Source of the DNA: an uncultured Planctomycetaceae bacterium
Lineage (GTDB): Bacteria > Planctomycetota > Planctomycetia > Pirellulales > Pirellulaceae
Assembly: GCA_903927685.1 (NCBI GenBank)
Contig: CAIYOB010000218.1
Span: forward strand, 1 to 16,836
Length of the DNA: 16,836 bases
Direction of reading: 5' to 3'
The notes beneath the pieces are model-generated. The model was given only the letters and a program-made list of their open reading frames with translations. It was not told the origin of the DNA and made no database searches. The position numbers were made by a program, and so were the translations under genes. Of this stretch, positions 6,938 through 14,370 are shown piece after piece. How positions within the stretch are numbered: position 1 is the first letter of the stretch; the number at the start of each line of letters is the position of its first letter.

Positions 6938-6976
6938 GAATCGCCAGAAACCACGACGGCATCGGGGAAGGGGAAA

Positions 6977-7227
6977 AAGCTGCTGGACCGGGCTTGGGAA
7001 GCCTTGTGGGGGCGGGATTCATCGTGTTTCACGGATCGTGAAAAACGCCGTGCAGCATTCGCTGGGGCACCGTCTCGCGACGCATCCACTGGAGGAGGTT
7101 GCTGGCAGACATCCGGACCGTCCGGGAGTTGTTGGGGCCTAAGGATGTGCGGACGACGATGGTCCATTTGCACGTGATGAACAATCCGAGACTGGCGGTG
7201 CGGAGTCCGGTGGATGCGTTGACGTAG
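6977..7227 (+). pseudogene. Dead integron-type tyrosine integrase (IntI-like) remnant
   Basis: The plus strand encodes pieces of an integron integrase in order, in three frames. Starting at 6977 it reads [22 protein letters not shown], like the first helix of the N-terminal domain (typically KLLDRVREAL..RHYS..TE). From 7053 it reads [15 protein letters not shown], the HxLRH box. From 7108, after a single-base frameshift, it reads [19 protein letters not shown], then [20 protein letters not shown] and a stop at 7225-7227. The last part, VRSPVDAL, is characteristic of IntI proteins. All three visible catalytic residues are changed (HxLR Arg to Gly, LLGH His to Pro, nucleophile Tyr to His), each explainable by one base change. 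Roughly 250 codons between the two ends are deleted. It cannot be active. No attI or attC site was recognised nearby by eye. Confidence 0.8.
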
Positions 7228-7273
7228 ATGGGGGAGGGCTGGGGGCTCGTGGCGATCAGCCCCGGGCGCTCGC

Positions 7274-7347
7274 CCTCCCCGGCCGCTACCGCGTCCGACC
7301 CTCCCGCGGACGGGAGGGTGAAGATTGGCCTCCCCGGCCGCTACCGC
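7274..7347. repeat. 19-bp direct repeats flanking a GC-rich hairpin
   Basis: CCTCCCCGGCCGCTACCGC occurs at 7274-7292 and again at 7329-7347, a 55-bp period. Between them lies an 8-bp perfect stem CCCTCCCG / CGGGAGGG with a CGGA loop (7299-7318). On the minus strand the hairpin lies about 40 nt after the kinase stop codon and could slow or end transcription, but no T run follows it. The unit lies between the dead integrase and the kinase gene end. Confidence 0.55.
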
Positions 7348-7359
7348 TCGACATCGTCG

Positions 7360-9555
7360 TCAGCTTGTGGGGGATGACAGATCCATCGAGTTGGCCCCCT
7401 TGCGTCTCCAGGGCCAGCCGCGTTCCCGGGAGATCCGGAAGACGATGCCCCACAGGGCGAGCACGACGACGATCACGACGCCCAGTGCGGCCAGTGCATC
7501 CAGTGCCAACTGGCGACCCAACTGGCGGACGGGATCCGTCGCCGCAGCGGACTTGACCTGGACCAGGACCAGCAGATCGGTATCCTGCCGCGACCCGTTG
7601 CCGTTGGTACTGCGATCGGGCAGGCTGACCGGTTGCGTCGCCGCAATCCAGTCGCCGCGATAGACGTCGCCGCCCGGCCCCTCGGCCAGCGGATCGTGGA
7701 AATCGTACACCGGTTCCGTCTTGACCCGGGCCAGGCACTCGGGGGGCACGCGAAAATCCTGCGCCGGCGCCCGCTCCTGGAACATCGGGTGCTGTAGGAC
7801 CGTTCCTTGACGCTCCCCCGGGCGGTTATCGACCAGCACGGCAAAGTAATCGGCGCGCGCCTCCCGGCTGCGGAACACGGCAAAATCACCGATGTTGAAC
7901 GTGATCGCGAGGATGCCCAGGAACTGGGGTTCGGCTGCGGAGCGGTCGTAAACCGGCGTCGAGACGGCGACTTTCCACTTGGCGGTCGCGCTGCTCCGGA
8001 AGGCCGCCGACAAGTGCGTCCGTTCGATGTGCGGTGGCGGCGAATTCGGCCGGGTTCGGGAAGCATCGACCTGGCCACCGCGAAAGTACGTTCGCCAACT
8101 GAAATTCAGACCGATGGGCACTGCAGCCACTTCGTCGGCATAGGCCCCGGCGATCCAAGTGCCCATCGCGTCCGCCACGAAGACACTGGCGAACCGCGAC
8201 GCCCGCTCCTCGGGTTGGCGGCTCAAACCCGCCAGCCGCTGTTCGAGCCAGGCCTGAAATTGCCGCCGCCCGGGATCGTTCAACAATTGGGTTCTCAGTT
8301 CCCGCAGCCGTTGTTCGTCCAGCCGCTGGTCGGATGCCTCCGGAGCGTTGATCGCGCGCAAGGACTCGCTGCCCAGGGCGCGCTGGAACTCGGCCAGGAA
8401 CTCCGGCGACGCGGCCATTTGCTCCAGCATCGTGAAATCGTCGGCCAGTTCGCCTTCAAAGCTCTTGGCAACGAACTTGGCGGCAAACCGGTTGGCCCGG
8501 TAAGCCTGTTCCTTGACCATCTGCTCGGACCGTCCGACAGCCGCCGTGAACGCCCGCCAGGAAGACAGGACCATGACGGCCAGCAGCAGCAGCGGGCCGA
8601 CCAGGCCCAGAATCAGCAGCGGGCGCCGGCGCCGCGCCCGCTCGCGGGCCTCCAGAGCATCCAGCACCAATTGGGCGTTGGCGTACCGCCGGTCGGGATT
8701 CACCGCCAGGCAGCGCGCGACGATGTCCGCCAGGGCGCGGTCCACTCCCGGCACAAAGCGGTGTCGATCCGGCGGCGGCGATTCGGCCAGCAGGCGGCGA
8801 TAGCACGCCAGCCGGTCCGCCAGTTCGCCGGACCGGTCCAGGTCCCGGACCGCATCGTCGTTGCGGTGCGGCGGCTCGCCGGTCAGCAGGCAATACAGGA
8901 TGGCGCCCAGGGCGTAGACATCCCAGCGCGCGTCCGGCAGGGCGCTCAAATCGGCTTGCTCCGGCGCCATGTAGAACAAGGTGCCCAGGGCCGGCGCCTG
9001 TTCGGTCGACAGCCGCGACTGGCCAAAGTCGGCCAGCCGCGGGCGGCGATCCTGATCCAGCAGGATGTTGGCCGGCTTCAAGTCGCAGTGCAGCACGCCT
9101 TTGCCGTGGGCGTGCGTCAGGCCGATCGCCACCTCGCGGAACAGGGCCACCGCCTGGTCGATCGGCAGCGCCCCGCCGCGGCTCAGCAAGTCCTCCAGCG
9201 AGCCGTTCTCCACGTACTCCATCACGTAGTAGGGCGGCTCGGCATGCCAGCCGACGTCCAACAGTTGCACCACGTAGCGGTCGGCCGACAGGAAGACCAG
9301 CTTCTCGACCTCGCGCGACAACAGCGTCCAGTCCAGGCCGCCACGATGCAGGTAGAACTTGATCGCCACTCGCCGCCCGGTATTGCGGTCCGTGGCCACC
9401 CAGACTTCGCCGTAAGCGCCCGTCCCCAGGCAACGCTGGATTTCGTACCCCGGCGCATCCCCCGGCGGACGCGTGCTCTGCAAGCTCAGCTGCCGCGCTC
9501 GCCGCTGTTCGTCCGGACTCTGGAATTCGGTCGCGTCGCTGCTCATGCGACTCAT
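7360..9555 (-). CDS. Membrane Ser/Thr protein kinase with Cache-like extracellular sensor
   Basis: 731 residues from the ATG at 9555 (a TTG at 9573 would add six; neither has a strong ribosome site). Residues 37-305 are a Hanks-type kinase: glycine loop GTGAYGEV (44-51), K66, HCDLKPAN (156-163) with Cys where most kinases have Arg, DFG (176-178) and APE (197-199). It is therefore a non-RD kinase with an otherwise complete catalytic set. Residues 312-333 are a membrane segment. About 334-683 lie outside the membrane and resemble a double Cache sensor (NFSWRTYFRGG, then KWKVAVSTPVYD and FLGILAITFNIGDF). A second membrane segment covers about 684-708, leaving a short basic tail. Having the sensor bounded by two membrane segments and the kinase at the N-terminus fits a receptor kinase that senses a small molecule and phosphorylates cytoplasmic targets. 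The gene follows the HzsA-related gene by 223 bp on the same strand. Its 3' end is duplicated at 5404-5708. Confidence 0.92.
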   Translation of the reverse strand: MSRMSSDATEFQSPDEQRRARQLSLQSTRPPGDAPGYEIQRCLGTGAYGEVWVATDRNTGRRVAIKFYLHRGGLDWTLLSREVEKLVFLSADRYVVQLLDVGWHAEPPYYVMEYVENGSLEDLLSRGGALPIDQAVALFREVAIGLTHAHGKGVLHCDLKPANILLDQDRRPRLADFGQSRLSTEQAPALGTLFYMAPEQADLSALPDARWDVYALGAILYCLLTGEPPHRNDDAVRDLDRSGELADRLACYRRLLAESPPPDRHRFVPGVDRALADIVARCLAVNPDRRYANAQLVLDALEARERARRRRPLLILGLVGPLLLLAVMVLSSWRAFTAAVGRSEQMVKEQAYRANRFAAKFVAKSFEGELADDFTMLEQMAASPEFLAEFQRALGSESLRAINAPEASDQRLDEQRLRELRTQLLNDPGRRQFQAWLEQRLAGLSRQPEERASRFASVFVADAMGTWIAGAYADEVAAVPIGLNFSWRTYFRGGQVDASRTRPNSPPPHIERTHLSAAFRSSATAKWKVAVSTPVYDRSAAEPQFLGILAITFNIGDFAVFRSREARADYFAVLVDNRPGERQGTVLQHPMFQERAPAQDFRVPPECLARVKTEPVYDFHDPLAEGPGGDVYRGDWIAATQPVSLPDRSTNGNGSRQDTDLLVLVQVKSAAATDPVRQLGRQLALDALAALGVVIVVVLALWGIVFRISRERGWPWRRKGANSMDLSSPTS

Positions 9556-9566
9556 CGTAACATCTC

Positions 9567-9685
9567 GCACCAAACGGGATATCGGGGGTTCGTAGGGATC
9601 TCGGTGAAATCACGGTTCGGCTCAATTCGCGCACGAGCGTGACGGCATCAACGACACCCTGGGAGGCGTGTTTCCCGTTTGGTGC
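9567..9685. repeat. 13-bp inverted repeat flanking the kinase gene leader
   Basis: GCACCAAACGGGA (9567-9579) and its exact complement TCCCGTTTGGTGC (9673-9685) are separated by 93 bp. The left copy lies just upstream of the kinase ATG and overlaps the alternative TTG start. The right copy lies in the gap behind the HzsA-related gene. It could be an operator pair, or the base of a long RNA stem controlling the kinase. No good sigma70 hexamers were found between them. Confidence 0.55.
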
Positions 9686-9778
9686 TATCCCGCACGCGAT
9701 TGGGGATGGCACATTCGTCGATCGTGATTGGCTTCGTCAGCAGATCGCCTGAGATGTTGCGGGCGGCAGCGTCAGGGC

Positions 9779-12700
9779 TTAAGGCCGTTCCAAACTCATC
9801 ACATCCCGCCGCGGGTCCGCCCACAGCTTGTCCACGGCCGCGCGGACCAGGCCTAGGGCGGCTTGATAGCCGGGGTCGGTGGTGTCCGAATAGACGGGCG
9901 AACCACATTTTCCCGCGCCGGCGGACGGCTTTGCGAGCGGGGCGGTCAGGAACAGACTGTGCTCGGGATGCCGGATGTCGATCCAATCGGTCCGCGTGAC
10001 GTCGGCCACCGGATGACAGTTGGCACAGCGCTGCTGGTGGAGGGCCGTCAAGCCTTTCAGCAAGTCCTGATCCGCCGGCAGGTTGTAACCGGCCTGCTCG
10101 GCCCGCTTGTTCACGAACCGATCGTGATACGGGGCGTTGGCGTCAATCCAAATCGCCAAACGCAGCAGTTGGTCGGCGTTCAGCCGGACTGCCTCGGCGT
10201 GGTCCTTGTCGGACAAGGCCAGGAGCAGCCGGCTGTTGTGCGCGCCGTAAGCGCGGGGCGGCGTGATACTGGCGTCCTGGGCCCGGGCGGGGGAAAGCGA
10301 AACCAGTTGCTGTTCCAGGATCGTCTCGAAGGCCCGGTTATGCCCATAGTGGGCGACTTCGCCGTCATGCGAGATCAGCCCGCCGATCAGGTCGATTCCG
10401 CCGGCCGGCTTCAGGCCGGCGTGGCAGCGCACGCAGTGCTGGTCCAGGATCGGCTGGATGTCGCGGAGGAAGCTGACCGGCCGGTCGCCCCAGGGCGGCG
10501 GCACGGGCACACTGGGCTCGCGAGCCAAGGCCAGCGTATCCCACTTCTGTCGTTCCAGCGGGGCCACGGCGCGGGTCTCGTGACAGCCGACACAGGCCCG
10601 GCTCTCGCCGCGCTGAAAGCTGATGAAGCTCCGCATCCGCCGCAATTCCAGCCGGTTTTCGTCCAGCAGTTGGAAGTACACAGCCGTGTCCGCGGGCACG
10701 CGGAAGTGGACGCTACCGTCGGGTTCGACCGGCACGTCGCCCAGGATCCGCACGGGCGTCCAGTTGGTCAGGTTCTTCCGCTCCGCGCCGGGGCCGCCAT
10801 AGCGGTGGTCCTCGCCATAGCGGTGGCCGCCGTACTGGTTGTCGTACGGCCAGCCGATGGGCTCGGCGATCCGCAGGTAGCGGACTTGGGCGGGATCGAT
10901 CCCGTCGCAGCCATACGTGATGTCGCTGACCGCGCAGACCGCGTCGTCGATCGTGGGATCGGTGACATCCGGCAGAATCGGCGGCTTGGGACGCGGCCGC
11001 AGGGGGATCGGGAACCAGCAGGAAATCGCCGGATCGCGGTAGACCAGTTCCTTGTTGCCAAAGACGTCGACCAGGTACAGCCCGTACCCGTTGGGAACGG
11101 TGGTCGAGGCGCCGTAGGTGTAGTTCACCAGGAAGTACTTTTCCGACAGGGCCCACGGCGTTCCATAGAATCCGCCCGGATCGCAGACGCCGCCTTGCGG
11201 GACGGTAACGCCGTCCATGCCACCCTCCGGCGGCCGGATGTTGGGCGTCACGATCCCGATGCCCTGCGGGTCGTTGATGCCGACCGAGGTGTCGATCACC
11301 ACCAAGGGCCCGACGGCCAGCGTGTGATGGCCGGCCGCAATCGCGACCAGCTTGTTGCTGTGCGGAATCGAACGCACCTCTTCCAGCGCCCACGGGTTGA
11401 CGAAATGCTGTTTGAAGATTGCATCCGCGCCGGTCCCGTCGGGGCGGACGACCCACAGCGATTGGATGTAGGCCCAACTGCGTTCATGGTACTCCCACCG
11501 CGTATAGCCGATCAGCCCGTTGTCCAGGCAGTGCGGCAGGTAATCGCCGTCCTTGTTGACGCTCAACCGCCGCAGGTTGCTGCCGTCGGGCCGCATGACG
11601 TACAGGTTGCAGCTGGTTTCGTCCTTGTCGTACTCGTTGCATTGCAGCGAGGTCCCGCAACGCTCGGAGACAAAGGCGATGTCGCCGCTGGGCAGGTACG
11701 TCGGATCCAGGTCGCTCCACTGGCCCTGCGTGATCTGCCGCACCCCCTGCCCGTCGACGCCGACTTCGAAGATGTGGATTGGCTCCTCTTCCCGCCGCAG
11801 CCGATAGCTTTCGCGGCGGTCCAGCCAGCCGGCAGGCGGCTGGTCGCTCTTGGCTTTCGCATACCCGAACACGACCCGGTCGCCATCGAACCAGAGGTCG
11901 ATTCCATGCACGTGGCCCGGGCCCAGGGCGTTGTTCAGAACATAACGCAGGTTGGCCGCCGGCTGACCGGCGGCGTCCGTCGGCGGGTCCGCCAGCGCGG
12001 CGAACAGCGGCGCGCCGTCGGCAGGCTTCTCCAAAACGCAGATATCGCCGCCCGGCTTGGAGACCCAGGGCATGTGGTTCAAGCACACATCCGGATACGT
12101 CTCCTGCGTGAACCGCTTGACCAACAGCAGACGCTCGAAATCCAACAGGGGATTGGCAAACACAAGTCGCCGGATGATCCAGCGGGTGCGCAGGTAGACG
12201 TCGCGCTGAGCTTGCGCACTGGCGTCCGCTGGCAGGGCGGCGAATTGCCCCGCGGCTTCGTCCAACTGGGCCAGGTACGGGGCTACGTTTACGCCCTCGT
12301 GCCGGAGGTCCTCGGCCATGCGCCGGGCGCGAGCGATGCAGTCCGCGGTGGGAAAGGTGACGCCGAGCGACTTGGGGGTCGACCACGGGCTGAGGCTGCT
12401 CTGGTCCGTGGGCCGGTGGAATGCGATGTTCTGGGCGTCGGGGCCCGGCCCGTAGATTTCGACTTCGTCCAAGTGGAAAAAGATCGGCTGGGGACTGGGC
12501 AATTGCAGACGCACAAACCGCGCCGTCAGTTGGTTCTCCGGAAACGTTACGTCCAGCGGCTCGGCACCGCTGATCCCGCCGAAGTGCTTTCCCTGGTTGT
12601 CGTAACACGCCCGCCAGCCCCTGCCGTCGTCGGACACCAGGATCCGGAGGATGTCGGCGTTGTGCAGGCCCGGGGCGTAGTCCAGGCGGTTGTAGACGAC

Positions 12701-13069
12701 GATCCGGCCGATCGCTGTCGGCTGGCCGAGATCCACCTGCCACCAGGGATTCGGCTCGAGCCCGGTGTGAAAAGCGTACTTGCCATCCTTGACGCCGTCC
12801 ACCGCGCCGGCCGCATCGCTGCGCGTCGACAACGGCTCGGCAATCGATTGCAGCCAGTCGTCTTCGATCGCCTGCCGCAACTCGCTGGCCGGCACCGCTT
12901 CGACCCGCGGACTAGCCGCCGGCATCGTGGCCACGACGCCAGCAGCATCCTGTGCCCGGGCCGCCGGCTGGGGACCCGGCAACAGGCTGAACAAGCCTGC
13001 CGCCAGGACAAGTTGCCGAGTTCCAAAACCGTAACTGCGCAGCCCCATTGGACGGATGCGAGAAACCAT
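9779..13069 (-). CDS. HzsA-related secreted multi-haem protein with discoidin domain
   Basis: 1,096 residues from the ATG at 13069, chosen over upstream starts because AGGGAGGA lies just before it and a signal peptide follows (RQLVLAAGLFSLL ... AARA, cut near 39). Residues 75-208 resemble an F5/8 type C (discoidin) domain: WWQVDLG at 109-115, FVRLQL at 185-190, LDEVEIYG at 200-207. About 375-680 form a beta-propeller with recurring VGVDGQGVRQIT, MRPDGSNLRRLS and VRPDGTGADA strands. Haem c motifs are CVGCH (826-830), CVRCH (879-883, in IQPILDQHCVRCH, planctomycete-type) and CANCH (1015-1019). The propeller followed by two haem regions is the plan of the alpha subunit of hydrazine synthase in anammox bacteria. 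Relatives without anammox exist, and hydrazine chemistry should not be assumed. No HzsBC partner genes are in the window. It should be periplasmic and act in electron transfer or redox catalysis. Confidence 0.85.
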   Translation of the reverse strand: MVSRIRPMGLRSYGFGTRQLVLAAGLFSLLPGPQPAARAQDAAGVVATMPAASPRVEAVPASELRQAIEDDWLQSIAEPLSTRSDAAGAVDGVKDGKYAFHTGLEPNPWWQVDLGQPTAIGRIVVYNRLDYAPGLHNADILRILVSDDGRGWRACYDNQGKHFGGISGAEPLDVTFPENQLTARFVRLQLPSPQPIFFHLDEVEIYGPGPDAQNIAFHRPTDQSSLSPWSTPKSLGVTFPTADCIARARRMAEDLRHEGVNVAPYLAQLDEAAGQFAALPADASAQAQRDVYLRTRWIIRRLVFANPLLDFERLLLVKRFTQETYPDVCLNHMPWVSKPGGDICVLEKPADGAPLFAALADPPTDAAGQPAANLRYVLNNALGPGHVHGIDLWFDGDRVVFGYAKAKSDQPPAGWLDRRESYRLRREEEPIHIFEVGVDGQGVRQITQGQWSDLDPTYLPSGDIAFVSERCGTSLQCNEYDKDETSCNLYVMRPDGSNLRRLSVNKDGDYLPHCLDNGLIGYTRWEYHERSWAYIQSLWVVRPDGTGADAIFKQHFVNPWALEEVRSIPHSNKLVAIAAGHHTLAVGPLVVIDTSVGINDPQGIGIVTPNIRPPEGGMDGVTVPQGGVCDPGGFYGTPWALSEKYFLVNYTYGASTTVPNGYGLYLVDVFGNKELVYRDPAISCWFPIPLRPRPKPPILPDVTDPTIDDAVCAVSDITYGCDGIDPAQVRYLRIAEPIGWPYDNQYGGHRYGEDHRYGGPGAERKNLTNWTPVRILGDVPVEPDGSVHFRVPADTAVYFQLLDENRLELRRMRSFISFQRGESRACVGCHETRAVAPLERQKWDTLALAREPSVPVPPPWGDRPVSFLRDIQPILDQHCVRCHAGLKPAGGIDLIGGLISHDGEVAHYGHNRAFETILEQQLVSLSPARAQDASITPPRAYGAHNSRLLLALSDKDHAEAVRLNADQLLRLAIWIDANAPYHDRFVNKRAEQAGYNLPADQDLLKGLTALHQQRCANCHPVADVTRTDWIDIRHPEHSLFLTAPLAKPSAGAGKCGSPVYSDTTDPGYQAALGLVRAAVDKLWADPRRDVMSLERP

Positions 13070-13290
13070 GATTCCTCCCTTTTCCGCGTAACCGCCGGAA
13101 GACCGACAACTGGCCTGACACGGCCAGATTGTACCAAACGGCGGACATCTCGACAGCCATGTCAATACGAGTTGTCGAGGCAACATGTCGTTTTGCGGGC
13201 CTCGCTCCAACTGGGCCGTCGCCATAGAATGCCCTGGACCGTCGTGTGGCCGAGGTGTCTGCCCCCCCCCTTTCTTTAACCGGGGTCCCT
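13070..13290. promoter_or_regulatory. Divergent promoter region of the HzsA-related and GIDE-like genes
   Basis: On the minus strand TACAAT (complement of 13128-13133) matches a -10 at five of six positions. A perfect TTGACA (complement of 13160-13165) lies 26 bp upstream, too far for a normal sigma70 spacing, so the pair does not form one promoter as it stands. CTGGCC-TGACAC-GGCCAG (13110-13127) forms an inverted repeat just after the presumed start. CTCGACA (13149-13155) and TGTCGAG (13173-13179) flank the TTGACA. For the plus-strand gene, only a TAGAAT (13225-13230) is seen without a matching -35. Nine C residues lie at 13262-13270. Confidence 0.4.
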
Positions 13291-14370
13291 ATGCTTCGTG
13301 GTTGCCTGTTTGCCCTTGGGTTGTATGCCGCGTTGGCCGTTGGCTACTTTCTCTGGTTCGATCGGGTCTTTGAGCCGCCGGAGACGTACCTGGGTGCGGG
13401 AGTCGTGGGCTTTCTGATCCTGTGTTGCCTGGGTGCGTTGAACAACGCGCGGACGGCGCGGCGGGATTGGTCGTTGATCTCAGCGGCGCGGCACGCCCTG
13501 CCGCCGCGGGACGGCGAGTTGATTGGGGTGGCCGGTACGATCCAGCCTGTAGGCCAACCGCTGCTCGCCCCATTCAGTGGTGCCGAATGTGTCCTCTGCG
13601 AATACGACTTGGCCGGTCCGCAACGCGTCGCTGACGCCCCTGACCGCGAGACAACCGGCTCGGACTACGCGGGCTTTCTCATGACCCCGAGTGTGATTCG
13701 TTCCGCCGCCGGCGACATCCGCTTGCTGGGCTTTCCGATCCTCGAAGGCTTTGACGACTTGCCGTGTTTCGGCGCGGCGGCCGCTCGCAACGCCCGCGAC
13801 TTCCTGGCCCGCACCTCTTTCGACGACCGCGCCGGCCTGAAGCTGGTCTCCGTGTTTTCCGTGTTCGGCGACGTTTGGAGCGACGACGACGGCCTGGTCG
13901 AAAAGAACTTGAAGCTCAGCGCGGCGGATCCGCAGACGATGTTTCCGTTGGATTTTGACGAGGCACTGGCCCAGCAGGAGCGATGGGAAGCGGCGCCGCC
14001 GGACGAGCGAACGGAAGGTGCGGACGCGGGCGACCGCTGGGATGGTTCCGAGAGCGAAGACTCCGCCGACATCGCGGACGACGATGGTTCCGGCCCACTG
14101 GCGGCCTGGCCCAAGCTGACCGAAAAGCGGGTGGCTGTCGGCGAGCCGGTCTGCGCCGTGGGCATCTACAACGAAATGCGCCGCGGGCTGTTGCCGCCCG
14201 GCCGCGGGCGCACTCCCAATCGGCTGCTCCGCGGCTCGGTCGAACAGATCGAAGACAAGTCGCGGAGAGCCTTTCTCCGCAACCTGATCGGCAGCCTGGT
14301 GGCCCTGGTCATCATCCACACCGCGATTTACGGTGTCATGCAGGCGTACCTGAGAGCGGCGCCAGGCTAG
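13291..14370 (+). CDS. Membrane protein with GIDE-like domain
   Basis: 359 residues from the ATG at 13291. An in-frame GTG at 13246 would add 15 residues through a run of nine C. The ATG is preferred because a membrane helix starts at once, although its ribosome site is weak (GGGG). Membrane segments lie at about 4-24, 32-50 and 331-350. The part between resembles the GIDE/MULAN-type domain: ELIGVAGTIQPVGQPLLAPFSGAECVLCEY at 76-105, then later VAVGEPVCAVGIYNE at 281-295. An acidic, low-complexity linker covers about 236-268. In eukaryotes this domain is found in a mitochondrial ubiquitin ligase, but the RING finger is absent here, so ubiquitin ligase activity is not suggested. Bacterial relatives are of unknown function. 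Its stop codon overlaps that of the convergent gene on the minus strand. Confidence 0.8.
   Translation: MLRGCLFALGLYAALAVGYFLWFDRVFEPPETYLGAGVVGFLILCCLGALNNARTARRDWSLISAARHALPPRDGELIGVAGTIQPVGQPLLAPFSGAECVLCEYDLAGPQRVADAPDRETTGSDYAGFLMTPSVIRSAAGDIRLLGFPILEGFDDLPCFGAAAARNARDFLARTSFDDRAGLKLVSVFSVFGDVWSDDDGLVEKNLKLSAADPQTMFPLDFDEALAQQERWEAAPPDERTEGADAGDRWDGSESEDSADIADDDGSGPLAAWPKLTEKRVAVGEPVCAVGIYNEMRRGLLPPGRGRTPNRLLRGSVEQIEDKSRRAFLRNLIGSLVALVIIHTAIYGVMQAYLRAAPG
14367..14370. other. Shared CTAG overlap of two convergent stop codons
   Basis: The four bases CTAG contain the TAG stop of the plus-strand gene (14368-14370) and, read on the other strand, the TAG of the minus-strand gene (14369-14367). 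This is the smallest possible tail-to-tail overlap of this kind and leaves no room for a separate terminator. Confidence 0.85.

Larger units (their letters stand above)
6504..6976. other. Gene-free stretch with scattered repeats
   Basis: No credible gene is visible. The stretch contains a perfect 12-bp palindrome CCGTCCGGACGG (6652-6663), a 15-bp tandem pair (6798-6827) and the second long palindrome (6871-6937). A minus-strand reading near 6613-6651 gives ALVVHGQTGRGRT, which vaguely recalls an ATPase P-loop with Lys changed to Arg. It has no continuing frame and is at most a remnant. Confidence 0.5.

Noticed and set aside
7807..9642. Long plus-strand open frame opposite the kinase gene
   Set aside because: It is an antisense shadow; the kinase motifs on the minus strand are unambiguous.
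13126..13165. TTGACA plus TACAAT as one sigma70 promoter for the HzsA-related gene
   Set aside because: The 26-bp spacing is too long, so the two hexamers are reported only as separate signals.
9863..13279. Very long plus-strand open frame (about 1,138 codons) opposite the HzsA-related gene
   Set aside because: It is a mirror of the real minus-strand gene in GC-rich DNA. It is rich in R, G, V, Q and D with no domain, signal peptide or ribosome site, whereas the minus strand has three CxxCH motifs and a strong start.
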